Source of the DNA: Aurelia coerulea
Taxonomy: Eukaryota > Cnidaria > Scyphozoa > Semaeostomeae > Ulmaridae
Direction of reading: 5' to 3'
DNA length: 64,000 nucleotides
NCBI GenBank assembly: GCA_039566865.1
Contig: CM076954.1
Coordinates: 9,990,001-10,054,000 of the forward strand
This document shows positions 32,903 through 44,922 of this stretch, piece after piece (the stretch's first letter is position 1; every line of letters starts with the position of its first letter). The notes under the pieces were generated by a model that was not told the origin of the DNA, did no database searches, and saw only the letters and a program-made list of their open reading frames with translations. The translations under genes and the position numbers were made by a program.

Positions 32903-35900
32903 GTTTTACTTATTAAACTTTGATAGCTCTATAATGTGCTGTTCGTTTAATGTTTCCAAATGGAACAAAGCCTTTCAAATAAAAACTAACAGGTCTTCTG
33001 CTCTACCAAATCATCTGTTCAATTGTTCAGTTTCATTTTCAAGTTTCCTTTACCAGTTTGCACCTGATGTTCCAAATTTGCCGTGATCCGATAATACATG
33101 ATGTCGAGCTCCACTTTAATAGTCCTTTTGCTTTTGTTCTAGACATTCCAGTGTCCATTAACACTTTCAGTGCATTTGTATGCACTGTCCCAAGAGATCC
33201 GATAACTATTGCATCAACTTTGCATGGTATAAATTTATCTGTGATGTGTCTTTGTAACTCTCTGTATTTATTCAATTTCAGTTCATAAAGTTCTGCCAGA
33301 TAAAGATCATATGGACAAGCCACATCCAGAATAACCATCCTATTTTCCTCTTTTATTATAATATCTGGCTTCATATTCAATAATACTTCATCGTTATCTT
33401 CAAATTCTATTCCTGATTCTTGTAGCGCTGTTCTAACTGTTTTGTTGACAATGACTGTGTTCTTGTTCGATTTGATATCATTTCCTATTTTATTTACAAT
33501 GCGGTCGTGCCGTTTTGAATAATTGTTCTTCAATTTCTGGCACCCATTTAAAACGTGTGCAGTGCTTTCAATATGGTACCCATCAAGCACGAAAGTAGCT
33601 GGCTGATATGTATACCATAAGGATAAGGTGTAGTAACATGGAAGGACATTATGTCTTGCCTTGTACCAAAAGTGAATCAATTCATCTGCAAGCTTGTAAT
33701 TTCGAAAAACATTCTGTGACATCAAATAATCTGCACTTTTGTTATCTACTAGTCGACCTTGCATTGGAAGTTCTTTTAGATTCTTTAAATCCTTGCTGAG
33801 TTGGTCTCCAATTATTTCTTTCTGTATTCTATTGTTCTGTGAGATTCTGGTTTCATTATCATCTGATTTCAATATCAACTGAGCTTTTCCTGTCGAATGT
33901 AAATCCTCGGTATTTGTTTCCCATTTCAGATCAGCACTTATCTTCTTGACCAAGTGGAAAAGATGTGGCCAATCTGATTGTACACCAAACCCTCCCTTTA
34001 TGTGTGTTTCTAACATTCCATTTTATTTTACTGCATAACCAAGAAAGTTGTCAGTTGCTTCTGATCTCGGAATCCCCCGCTTCTTGAAGTCAAGGATAAG
34101 TAAATTACGTGCAATGAATTGAAAATTATTATCAGGGTGGTTAAGCATTTTGATCAGAAAGTTTATCCTTGTTGCTCTGTAGATAGTAGATGGTTTCCTA
34201 ATCCCTAGTCCTCCATGCTGTTTCTTTATAAACATTATTCTTATAGTAGTATTGTTATTCAGGTTGAAAATCTTTCTCAGACATGAAATAAGAACTTTAT
34301 CAAACTCTTGAAGCTGTTCCTCAGTAATAGATGTATTACTGAAATGATGCTCTATCTTTGATAAACCCATTGTTCCTAGTGCTTCAATCTTCAGGGCAAG
34401 TGGTAGTGAACAAGCAGTGATATTTTCAAGGATTTCTGAGTAGTCTCTAAGCATATTTGGGACCTGATTTTCATCTTCTCCAGCTACTGTTAGTGGTTTC
34501 CCAAGATATGTAAAGGGCTCATGTCGGCCGTTTACCTTTATTGTTTCCCCATTAATTTTAATATCTGGTGGTTTATCTCCTTTGGCTTTAAGATCGACGT
34601 TCATAGAGGATTGCACATTTATCTGGCCTAATGCAAAGTTTACTGTCACGGGTTTTCTCAATTAATACATCTAACATCTCTTTTAATACGTTTTCAAATA
34701 GGCTAACAAGTGCTATGTCATCAGCATATCCTGCAAATGGTAATAGTGAGATCCGTTGTTCATCCTGAATGTTTAAACTATTAATCGCTCTATTATGTAC
34801 TTCTTTTAATGATTTGTCAAGGGTGATTATGAATATAATTGCGCTTAAAGGGTCTCCAGTTTTTGTTCCGATTGTAAGTAAGAATTCTTTCGATAGTTCT
34901 TTCCCGCATATAACTTCAAAATATGAGTCTTGGTATATATCCGCAATCAATAAACAATATGTTTTCTCCAGTCCACAGTCTAGTGAGCTTCGGATTAGGT
35001 ATTCCTGATCAATGCTACCAAATGCATCTCTGAAGTCAACAAAAATAGGATAGAAACGTGAACTTGTGTGTTTAAAATCGTCTATGGCTGTTTTCATCAA
35101 AAATATTAGCTATTGTCGGTCGCGACTCTTTATATAGGCTCTTTGCCAAAAGTGAACTGCTGTTCCAATAATTTTTGGCAAGATACGCTTGACCAGGCAT
35201 TTTGCAAAGATTTTGTATATTGTAGGTAGAAGTGATATATCTCTAAGTGTTGTTAAATCATCTGGATCATAATTTTTCTTTGGGTTTCTCCTAATTAATG
35301 CACCCTTCCATGTACGCGGGGATTTCTTGTAGTGTTTTATGACATTTAAGATATCTGAAACTTCAACTGAGGTATTAGATAAATCGTTCTTAAAATCTTC
35401 AAAACAGACCCCATCATAACCCCATTTTCTTCCAGATGGCAAACCTCTGATGATATTTCCTGTTTCCTCTGGTGTAAAATCTGAAATATTATCATCTCCT
35501 CCTGGAAAGACTTCAACGATTTGCTTCAAATTTTATCGACGCCCATTGTATTTGTTTTCGTAGTATTCCTCTGTCTTCTGTTTATCTGTTTTCGCATGAA
35601 CAGTTTCAGGCCAGAAACCTTTGTTATTGATGATGTTAATTGCTTTCTTTCTTTCATCAAACCATAATTGTATAAGCTTCTCCCTGGTTACCTGTTATTG
35701 CTTGTGCTGAATTGTTTCGATGAAAAATATGGTTGAATGGTCTTTTTAATGTAGGATATTTGCCTCTCTAAAAGTTCTAGGTTTGACCAGCTCTTTTCAA
35801 ATGTATTATGTTCCCATGGAAGACTATGTACGACACGATTACAGAATTTCACGAACTGAATTTTCCATGGCTTCCCTGGTTTCTGCAATGATTTAAAACT

Positions 35901-36480
35901 TCCATCAGCATCGATAAATTGTGATGAAATTAATCTTATCACTTGTATCCATAATTTGTAATTTCCTTTACACTGGAATCTATCATATTCCACAGTTTTC
36001 GATGCGATAGAATATCGGTAGGCTTCTTCTTTGACAACAAACGAAACCCACGAGTCGTCATTTAGGCCTTGATTTGGGTTATCATCTCCTATGTAGACTT
36101 TGAAGTCCTCATATTTGCGCTGTGTGACATTAATACTTTTTCCTACAATTTTGCCTGACTTTAGAGCAGCTTTCCATGCATGTTTGATATTCCTAACAAG
36201 TGACATACACCACGTAAACTTCTTTCAACAAAATGACCCAAAGGGAGATTTTATTAGGCTTAGGCCTAATTTTCGACAACCACGATTTCCTTCACGACAA
36301 ATTTTGGTACCATCTTTCCATAAATTCACCAATATTCCTCTGCTCTTACCAAAATACGTTTCTTCTTTCTAATCCAATGAACCATTTGGACTACATTAAC
36401 GAGGGCAGTTACCACGGATATACTGACTTCAGTAAACTAGGCGGAGCAGCCAAAAACGTGACTGCTCGCCATGAAACCTA
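32901..36480 (-). mobile_element. R2-type (restriction-like endonuclease) LINE, copy 1
   Basis: Non-LTR retrotransposon read on the minus strand, with (CATA)n on both sides. The 3' end (…AAAACTA on the minus strand) abuts the microsatellite exactly as in copy 2. The 5' side extends about 240 bp beyond the part shared with copy 2 (shared part ends about 36248). The precise 5' boundary is uncertain. It lies inside the 5.6-kb inverted-repeat element. Confidence 0.8.
33039..36206 (-). pseudogene. R2-type LINE polyprotein, copy 1 (inactivated)
   Basis: It starts MSLVRNIKHAWKAALKSG. RT motifs are LRDISLLPTIYKIFAKCLVK, FVDFRDAFGSIDQEYL (motif A), GTKTGDPLSAIIF (motif B) and FAGYADDIALVS (motif C, YADD). 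After the RT comes a restriction-like endonuclease region: HVLNGCQKLKNNYSKRHDRI (zinc-knuckle-like), then MKPDIIIKEENRMVILDVAC (PD...D motif) and LKLNKYRELQRHI. The order RT then nuclease is that of the R2/R4/NeSL group. Stops near 35105, 35535 and 34023 and frameshifts near 34590 and 35697 make it dead; a 14-bp deletion relative to copy 2 lies near 34588. Confidence 0.88.
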
Positions 36481-36485
36481 GGCCC

Positions 36486-36573
36486 ATACACACATACATA
36501 CATACATACATACATTCATACATTCATTCATACATACATACATACATACATACATACATACATACATACATAC
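36486..36573. repeat. (CATA)n microsatellite, 5' flank of copy 1
   Basis: CATA repeats with CATT variants, directly upstream (in LINE orientation) of copy 1. Confidence 0.95.
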
Positions 36574-36692
36574 TGATGATAGTAATGACTTGAAAGGCCT
36601 TAGTGTGCTAAAAAACATCAAATTTTTGTCTATTTCTCGTTCGTTCTTCATCCGCACTTATAGTATCCATTTTATCGTTTCTTTATTGCCAA
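36574..36692. other. Unique spacer between two (CATA)n arrays
   Basis: About 120 bp of non-repetitive sequence; origin not recognised. Confidence 0.5.
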
Positions 36693-36862
36693 TATACATA
36701 CATACATACATACATACATACATACATACATACATACATACATACATACATACATACATACATACATACATACATCTATACATACATACATACATACATA
36801 CATACCTACATACATACATACATACATACATACATACATACATACATACATACATACATACA
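36693..36862. repeat. (CATA)n microsatellite
   Basis: About 170 bp of CATA repeats with single CTATA and CCTA variants. Confidence 0.97.
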
Positions 36863-37489
36863 TTCTTTATTTTATAACGCAGGTTTAATGTTTGGCAACC
36901 TCTTGTTGGCTGATGTGGACCTGCAACTTAAAAGTTCTAAACAACAAAAATAATTGTGAAACAAATCCCTAATACATAACTTAAACCAAATATAATTTCT
37001 CTATTTCAAATATCTCAAATAAAAATATAGCTTGTACCTAGAAATACACAAAAGTATCGAGATCTTTATTCATGTTTACAATGGTTCCCTTACTAAACGA
37101 AATTTGTTCGATTATTTTTCCATTCTTTGACCAAAATTTCTTAAAATTTAACAAATTGTCAGCGCTCTTCAAATCTGAGTTTAACGCGTTCCATAATATT
37201 GATCCTCTGTATTTTAACGTGTTTCGTTCTGTTTCTGATTTTAATCTTCTTATCTCTACTTTCTCATCATAATAGGCTTCCTACAGGCAAGAGCGTCGGT
37301 GCAAATTTATTTCAGTTTCATCAGGAAAATCGCGAGGAAAATTATGTTCAAGCAATTACCAATCTTGGATCTCGTGGGATTTCCTGCTGTTTTTTCACGG
37401 ATTTATGCATTCAATAGGTATCACGCGCTGCGAAGCGGCTCACATATGCGTTGCCGCGCGTCGAGAATATCAGATAGAGGCTACCAGTT
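36863..37489. other. Right interior of the 5.6-kb element
   Basis: No long frame or recognised domain; ends in the right inverted repeat. Confidence 0.4.
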
Positions 37490-37583
37490 TTGCAGCGTAA
37501 GCGTAGTAGCTTTGCTTCGTTGTTGCGCAGACTCTACTTTTCCTTTGAGGAGGAGTTGAGGCTGCACGCAGGCTAAGATTATG

Positions 37584-38180
37584 CCGCTATATGTCCGTTC
37601 ATTTACTTTAAGACCGTATTTGGAAGAACAAAACCAAAGTTACTTTTAAACTCAGTAGTAATGTCGAGCTTTTAGTGTTTCACTCTGATCTGGCTATTTT
37701 GTAGCAAAATTACAAATAATAAAATTAATAGGATCCACAAACGTGCACTGAGAACTTTACATGAAGGCTATGAAACCACATTGGAGGAACTTTTAGATAA
37801 GGATGAAGCAAAGATAATACACAAAAAGAACATGCGAAATCTTATCGTTGAAATTAACAAATCAGCCAATCATCTCAATCCAGAGAAAATGTGGGAATTT
37901 CTTGTTAAGAACGATGTTTCCTACAACATTAGTAATAAGAAATTATGCAAAATCGCCTCAGTGAGTTCTCAGCACTGCGGAATGAATTCCCTATCGTTAG
38001 AAAGAGTCTTCTGGGGACTGCTCTCAGTCGTGACTTAAGATTGACAACTTTTCTAATGAAATTAAAAGAAGAAAGACGTTGCTAGAATGGGAGCAACATT
38101 TGCACTTAATTCGGGGTTTTATATTGTCTGTTATAATGTATATTCAACTTGTAGGCGATTGATGTCAATTACAAGTTTTT
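37584..38180 (+). pseudogene. LINE family J relic (right part)
   Basis: Continuation of 31135-31976. In shifting frames it reads NNKINRIHKRALRTLHEGY, TTLEELLDKDEAKIIHKKNM and VEINKSANHLNPEKMWEFLV, the usual C-terminal segment of jockey/CR1-like RT proteins. Non-functional. Confidence 0.75.
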
Positions 38181-39142
38181 AACTAGCAATAAACCATCTG
38201 TAAATAAGTTCATGATTATGATTGTGATGATGATTATGACTGGCAAGGAGATCCTGCTCATAGATGTATTTAGCGACAAAAATTAGCCACTTGAATGCAG
38301 CATAGGATAAAATTGTTAAGAGTTAGGGCAAGAATCGGACAAGGCCTAGAACCGGACAGGGTTATGATATAGCGTAAGCCCATAAATCGACTTTCTACAC
38401 TCTTGAATTTGGAAGAAATTATGATGTATTGAATACAGAAAATGTTTGCAATAAAAATTGCGATACTGACATATAAATCTTGCTTGCAAATGCCGACAGT
38501 TAGATAGCCCATAAAAACAGTACATTTTACAGGAAGTTACCTCATTTTTTAACATTGATGATTTAGATTTTCTATATTTAATCTAGTTTAGGAAATCTAT
38601 GCTCTACCTTCTCAGTGATCAATCTTAGATATCCATTGTGCCTTCCAATAGACCGTAAGAACCAGCATATAAAAACCTTCCTCGATGAAGAGTCTGCAGC
38701 CTCAAGTCTTCAATATTTAATCTTTTATGTAATATGTACTCTTTCTTCATAGGAAATTTTCATGAATTAAATTTCACGTATATTTCAGTGCTCAAAAAAC
38801 AGAAGACAAATCAAAAATATACTTCAGCCTTTCTGATATCAACAACCTTCATCCATTGCAATACCTCAATTGTTCTCCGCGTAACGGATTTTCTAACATG
38901 CGAAACTATGTTTTGTCGATTCGGTAACTCAATTGTTTGGCTTTAGAAAACTCGATTTGGATGATCAGACCTAGCGCAAGTAAATTAGCTTCATTTATTT
39001 TTCAATTGTTGCGAAGGGAGGATACAAGTCACTCTGTGATACAAGTATGACTTTGGACTGCATTCCGAGTCTGAAAATACGATAGTCAGTACCATCCTTC
39101 TCCTTAAACAGTTTTTTGGGGGATTAATGGTTGCTTAGCTTC
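38181..39142. other. No recognisable gene
   Basis: AT-rich, only short frames without domains. Confidence 0.45.
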
Positions 39143-39146
39143 TTAA

Positions 39147-40313
39147 GGTAACTCTGCTTTCCGATCTAGTGCACAGCGAGATGCCGTTTCGCAAAACCAC
39201 TCTCCTCAGAAAACAGTTAATTTCTCCAATATTATTCGGTATATCGAAAAGCAGTAAAAAGGATGTTGTTCTGTATAATCTGGGCAACCGAAAGATGTAT
39301 AAATCGCAATGTTTCCGTCAACCCTGGTTTCGCAAATCCTAGTTGAAATCTTTTTGCTGATTTCAGAAAAGTGGATTTACCTCCAAAACTACTCGAAAAA
39401 GTTTCGATTTTTTTTCGCTCCATCTTTAGCTAAGTAGTTGATCTACAACTTTGCCAAGTCTGATTGAAAAAGCTAGGCTAGATTTCCTGCAATCGAATTT
39501 TACATTTCAGGCTACTTTTCGACATCGAAGGGGAAATGCGTTGGTCAACAGTTTAGCCCATGCAGAACGATTTGAACGCCCGTAGAACCGTAGAATGTTT
39601 TTGCAAAAAAATTAGTTCTTGATCTAAGATCTATGCTCATTGTGGACTCTAAAAGAAATTGAATATTTGTGAATGCTTACGAAAGTCTCGAAATACACCC
39701 AAAGCATGGTTTCGTGAAGTTGCTGGTAAAAATCAGTAATTTTTAATCAATAGATGCAAATGATACTTTTACAAGCGCACTAAGGATGTCTTTTGAGACC
39801 TGCGTAGGGTATTCCCAAAAGATGACGTTCATTTTTTTGCCAATGGAAAAATTTCTGAAAGTTAATTCAAGACTGAGCTTTTGCAAGCGTGCTTCATAGC
39901 ATGGTAATCTGTTGACCAAGGTTTCTCCATTTCGCTGTCGAAAAGTAAACAGAAATATGAAATTCGATTGCAGGAAACCTAGCCTAGCTTTTTCAATCAG
40001 ACTTGGCAAAGTTGTAAATCAACAACCTAGCTAAAGATGGAACGAAAAAAAATCGAACATTTTTCGAGTAGTTTTGGAGATAAATCCACTTTTCTGAAAT
40101 TAGCAGAAAGATTTCAACTAGGATTTGCGAAACCAGGGTTGACGGAAACATTGTGATTTGTACATCTTTCGATTGTCCAGATTATACAGAACAACATCCT
40201 TTTTACAGCTTTTCGATAGGCCGAATAATATTGGAGAAATTAACTGTTTTCTGAGGAGAGTGGTTTTGCGAAAAGGCATCTCGCTATGCACTAGAGCGGA
40301 AAGCAGGGGTTCC
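39147..40313. mobile_element. 1.17-kb long-armed inverted-repeat element (family M, copy 2)
   Basis: GGTAACTCTGCTTTCCGATC at the left is mirrored at the right; arms of more than 400 bp include GATGCCGTTTCGCAAAACCA on the left and, inverted on the right, the same with small changes. Same family as 9412-10636, with its centre in the opposite orientation. TTAA precedes the left end (39143-39146). No transposase is encoded. Confidence 0.8.
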
Positions 40314-40439
40314 TGAGGATGAGTGAACTATTTTTACATGTTTCGACAATATCTACCTGAGGAATATCGCATAAAGCTGGTAACAGCAAAGAGCCTTCTT
40401 TCCTACTGAACCGATCAAATCAGCTGAACTGGTACCAAA

Positions 40440-40831
40440 TGTTTATATGTTTTCAAGGAAAGTATATGTTTATCAACACATTCAAACATAAGATCAAAGA
40501 GAACTTTTTCCAAAACATACAAAAAGAGGAAGATGACATATATGTCTTCTATTAAGACTTGTCATCATCTCTCCCGATCATGGTATGGTCTTATAAACCA
40601 TGTTTTATACCGAAAACAAACTACAGTTTTGTATATTTTTTTTTCTTACGTTTTTCATTGTACCAGCACCTCTAAGGGGACCATTATGGAATTAAGGTCA
40701 TCTTGACCTTTTAATGTTATCCCTGCCACTGTAATTAGGGGTGTTTTTCCTGTACGTTTTTAACATTATATATTGTATTGTATCTATTTTTATATTATAT
40801 AACTTGTAAATACTTGTAATTGTGGCAAATG
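40440..40831 (+). pseudogene. LINE 3' end with 3' tail running into (CATA)n
   Basis: Reads FINTFKHKIKENFFQNIQKE and EDDIYVFY followed by a stop, resembling the C-terminus of CR1/L2-like proteins, then a 3' UTR. It passes directly into the CATA array (GATACATACATAC), so the microsatellite may have begun as the tail of this LINE (inference). Confidence 0.45.
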
Positions 40832-41024
40832 ATACATACATACATACATACATACATACATACATACATACATACATACATACATACATACATACATACA
40901 TACATACATACATACATACATACATACATACATACATACATACATACATACATACATACATAAATACATACATACATACATACATACATACATACATACA
41001 TACATACATACATACATACATACA

Positions 41025-41054
<30 letters not shown>
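40832..41054. repeat. (CATA)n microsatellite, 3' flank of R2-type LINE copy 2
   Basis: About 220 bp of CATA repeats with one AAATA interruption, abutting the LINE 3' terminus at 41055 at the same nucleotide as in copy 1. Confidence 0.97.
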
Positions 41055-41056
<2 letters not shown>

Positions 41057-44000
41057 GTTTTACTTATTAAACTTTGATAGCTCTATAATGTGCTGTTCGT
41101 TTAATGTTTCCAAATGGAACAAAGCCTTTCAAATAAAAACTAACAGGTCTTTTCTGTTCTGCTCTACCAAATCAGAGATTTATCTGTTCAACTGTTCAGT
41201 TTCATTTTCAAGTTTCCTTTACCAGTTTGCACCTGATGTTCCAAATTTGCCGTGATCCGATAATACATGATGTCGAGCTCCACTTTAATAGTCCTTTCGC
41301 TTTTGTTCTAGACATTCCAGTGTCCATCAACACTTTCAGTGCATTTGTATGCACTGTCCCAAGAGATCCGATAACTACTGCATCAACTTTGCATGGTATA
41401 AATTTATCTGTGATGTGTCTTTGTAACTCTCTGTATTTATTCAATTTCAGTTCATAAAGTTCTGCCAGATAAAGATCATATGGACAAGCCACATCCAGAA
41501 TAACCATCCTATTTTCCTCTTTTATTATAATATCTGGCTTCATATTCAATAATACTTCATCGTTATCTTCAAATTCTATTCCTGATTCTTGTAGCGCTGT
41601 TCTAACTGTTTTGTTGACAATGACTGTGTTCTTGTTCGATTTGATATCATTTCCTATTTTATCTACAATGCGGTCGTGCCGTTTTGAATAATTGTTCTTC
41701 AATTTCTGGCACCCATTTAAAACATGTGCAGTGCTTTCAATATGGTACCCATCAAGCACACAAGTAGCTGGCTGATTTGTATACCATAAGGATAAGGTGT
41801 AGTTACATGGAAGGACATTATGTCTTGCTTTGTACCAAAAGTGAATCAATTCATCCGCAAGCTTGTAATTTCGAAAAACATTCTGTGACATCAAATAATC
41901 TGCACTTTTGTTATCTACTAGTCGACCTTGCATTGGAAGTTCTTTTAGATTCTTTAAATCCTTGCTGAGTTGGTCTCCAATTATTTCTTTCTGTATTCTA
42001 TTGTTCTGTGAGATTCTGGTTTCATTATCATCTGATTTCAATATCAACTGAGCTTTTCCTGCCGAATGTAAATCCTCGGTATTTGTTTCCCATTTCAGAT
42101 CAGCACTTATCTTCTTGACCAAGTGGAAAAGATGTGGCCAATCTGATTGTACACCAAACCCTCCCTTTATGTGTGTTTCTAACATTCCATTTTCTTTTAC
42201 TGCATAACCAAGAAAGTTGTCAGTTGCTTCTGATCTTGGAATCCCCCGCTACTTGAAGTCAAGGATAAGTGAATTACGTGCAATGAATTGAAAATTATTA
42301 TCAGGGTGGTTAAGCATTTTGATCAGAAAGTTTATCCTTGTTGCTCTGTAGATAGTAGATGGTTTCCTAATCCCTAGTCCTCCATGCTGTTTCTTTATAA
42401 ACATTGTTCTTGTAGTAGTATTGTTATTCAGGTTGAAAATCTTTCTCAGACATGAAATAAGAACTTTATCAAACTCTTGAAGCTGTTCCTCAGTAATAGA
42501 TGTATTATTGAAATGATGTTCTATCTTTGATAAACCCATTGTTCCTAGTGCTTCAATCTTTAGGGCAAGTGGTAGTGAACAAGCAGTGATATTTTCAAGG
42601 ATTTCTGAGTAATCTCTCAGCATATTTGGGACCTGATTTTCATCTTCTCCAGCTACTGTTAGTGGTTTCCCAAGATATGTAAAGGGCTCATGTCGGCCGT
42701 TTACCTTTCTTGTTTCCCCATTAATTTTAATATCTGGTGGTTTATCTCCTTTGGCTTTATACCACCTGTTTCCAGATCGACGTTCATAGAGGATTGCACA
42801 TTTATCTGGCCTAATGCAAAGTTTACTTTCCTGGGTTTTCTCAATTAATACATCTAACATCTCTTTTAATACGTTTTCAAAACGGCTAACAAGTGCTATG
42901 TCATCAGCATATCCTGCGAATGGTAATGGTGAGATCCGTTGTTCATCCTGAATGTTTAAACTATTAATTGCTCTATTATGTACTTCTTTTAATGATTTGT
43001 TAAGGGTGATTATGAATAGAATTGCACTAAGAGGGTCTCCAGTTTTTGTTCCGATTGTAAGTAAGAATTCTTTCGATAGTTCTTTCCCGCATATAACTTC
43101 AAAATATGAATCTTGGTATATATCCGCAATCAATAAACAATATGTTTTCTCCAGTCCACAGTCTAGTAAGCTTCGGATTAGGTATTCCTGATCAATGCTA
43201 CCAAATGCATCTCTGAAGTCAACAAAAATAGCGTAGAAACGTGAACTTGTGTGTTTAAAATCGTCTATGGCTGTTTTCATCAAAAATATTAGCTCTTGTC
43301 GGTCGCGATTCTTTATATAGGCTCTTTGCCAAAAGTGAACTGCTGTTCCAATAATTTTTGGCAAGATACGCTTGACCAGGCATTTTGCAAAGATTTTGTA
43401 TATTGTAGGTAGAAGTGATATATCTCTAAGTGTTGTTAAATCATCTGGATCATAATTTTTCTTTGGGTTTCTCCTAATTAATGCACCCTTCCATGTACGC
43501 GGGGATTTCTTGTAGTGTTTTATGACATTTAAGATATCTGAAACTTCCACTGAGGTATTAGGTAAATCGTTCTTAAAATCTTCAAAACAGACCCCATCAT
43601 AACCCCATTTTCTTCCAGATGGCAAACCTCTGATGATATTTCCTGTTTCCTCTGGTGTAAAATCTGGAATATTATCATCTCCTCCTGGAAAGTCTTCAAC
43701 GATTTGTTTCAAATTTGATCGACGCCCACTGTATTTGTTTTCGTAGTATTCCTCTGTTTTCTGTTTATCTATTTTCGCATGAACAGTTTCAGGCCAGAAC
43801 CCTTTGTTATTGATGATGTTAATTGCTTTCTTTCTTTCATCAAACCATAATTGTATACGCTTCTCCCTGGTTACCTTATTATTGTTATTGCTTGTGCTGA
43901 ATTGTTTCGATGAAAAATATGGCTGAATGGTCTTTTTAATGTAGGATAATTGTCTCTCTAAAAGTTCTAGGTTTGACCAGCTCTTTTCAAATGTATTATG

Positions 44001-44443
44001 TTCCCATGGAAGACTATGTACGACACGATTACAGAATTTCACGAACTGAATTTTCCATGGCTTCCCTGGTTTTTGCAATGATTTAAAACTTCCATCAGCA
44101 TCGATCAATTGTGATGAAATTAATCTTATCACTTGTATCCATAATTTGTAATTTCCTTTACACTGGAATCTATCATATTCCACAGTTTTCGATGCGATAG
44201 AATATCGGTAGGCTTCTTCTTTGACAACAAACGAAACCCACGAGTCGTCATTTAGGCCTTGATTTGGGTTATCATCTCCTATGTAGACTTTGAAGTCCTC
44301 ATATTTGCGCTGTGTGACATTAATTCTTTTTCCTACAATTTTGCCTGACTTTAGAGCAGCTTTCCATGCATGTTTGATATTCCTAACAAGTGAGATACAC
44401 CACGTAAACTTCTTTCAACAAAATGACCCAATGGGAGATTTTA
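41055..44443 (-). mobile_element. R2-type (restriction-like endonuclease) LINE, copy 2
   Basis: Near-identical to copy 1 over about 3.35 kb, minus strand. (CATA)n flanks both ends; the 5' end is about 240 bp shorter than copy 1. Identical 3' junction with the microsatellite in both copies. Confidence 0.88.
41208..44395 (-). pseudogene. R2-type LINE polyprotein, copy 2 (one internal stop)
   Basis: This frame of over 1,000 codons is interrupted only by a TAG at 42249-42251 (LILDFK then stop), where copy 1 has a sense codon. The equivalent of copy 1's start ATG is ATC here (SLVRN preserved), so the start is also lost. Motifs are LRDISLLPTIYKIFAKCLVK, FVDFRDAFGSIDQEYL, GTKTGDPLSAILF and FAGYADDIALVS. 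The nuclease part has CVLDGYHIESTAHVLNGC, RHDRI, KPDIIIKEENRMVILDVACP and KYRELQRH. Only one cysteine is visible before the H-x4-C of the zinc motif. No N-terminal zinc-finger or Myb region is evident upstream; it may be missing or in lost 5' sequence. Confidence 0.88.
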
Positions 44444-44445
44444 CA

Positions 44446-44479
<34 letters not shown>

Positions 44480-44557
44480 CATACATACATACATACATAC
44501 ATACATACATACATACATACATACATACATACATACATACATACATACATACATACA
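44442..44557. repeat. (CATA)n microsatellite, 5' flank of copy 2
   Basis: CATA repeats directly after the truncated 5' end of the LINE. Confidence 0.95.
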
Positions 44558-44573
44558 AATCAATGGTAGTTTA

Positions 44574-44922
44574 GCGGGACTTCGTTGTGAGGACACTTTA
44601 CCGGGACGGACTCTAAATAGCTTCTCTTTGGTGAATTCATAGAATATTTGGCCTAGTGATACCTTACATTCAAGGAATAACTTGATGCCAGTTATATTTT
44701 CCTTTTTATGAGCAAACATTTCCCGTCCCGCAAAGTTGCCAAATGTCAAGCTTTACGAAAATGTCCCGGTAAGACTGCAAAACTAAATATTCATCGGTAA
44801 ACTGTGTAAAGTTACTAATTGTTCACAAAAACATTTCTTTCTTCCTGAAATCAAACTGTGACACTCTAGAAAATACTGTATGTTCTAGAAAGGTTTTATT
44901 ATGATTTTGCAAAATGTCCCGC
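44574..44922. mobile_element. Candidate 349-bp TA-flanked element
   Basis: GCGGGAC at the left and GTCCCGC at the right are flanked by TA (44572-44573, 44923-44924). Inner TTACCGGGAC motifs occur in both halves. The terminal repeats are short and imperfect, so this is tentative. Confidence 0.4.

Larger units (their letters stand above)
31977..37575. mobile_element. 5.6-kb inverted-repeat element with 8-bp target duplication
   Basis: TAGCCTGCGTGCAGCC and its complement start inverted repeats of about 80 bp (to about 32055 and from about 37490), including AGTAGAGTCTGCGCAACAAC. AGATTATG is duplicated at 31969-31976 and 37576-37583, and LINE homology continues on both sides. The interior holds (CATA)n arrays and an R2-type LINE, presumably later insertions; no transposase was recognised. 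An 8-bp duplication fits hAT-like or related elements (inference). Confidence 0.78.

Noticed and set aside
40790..41070. Long frames made of MYVC or IHTY repeats over the CATA arrays
   Set aside because: They are translations of a tetranucleotide microsatellite and read open on both strands; no coding evidence.
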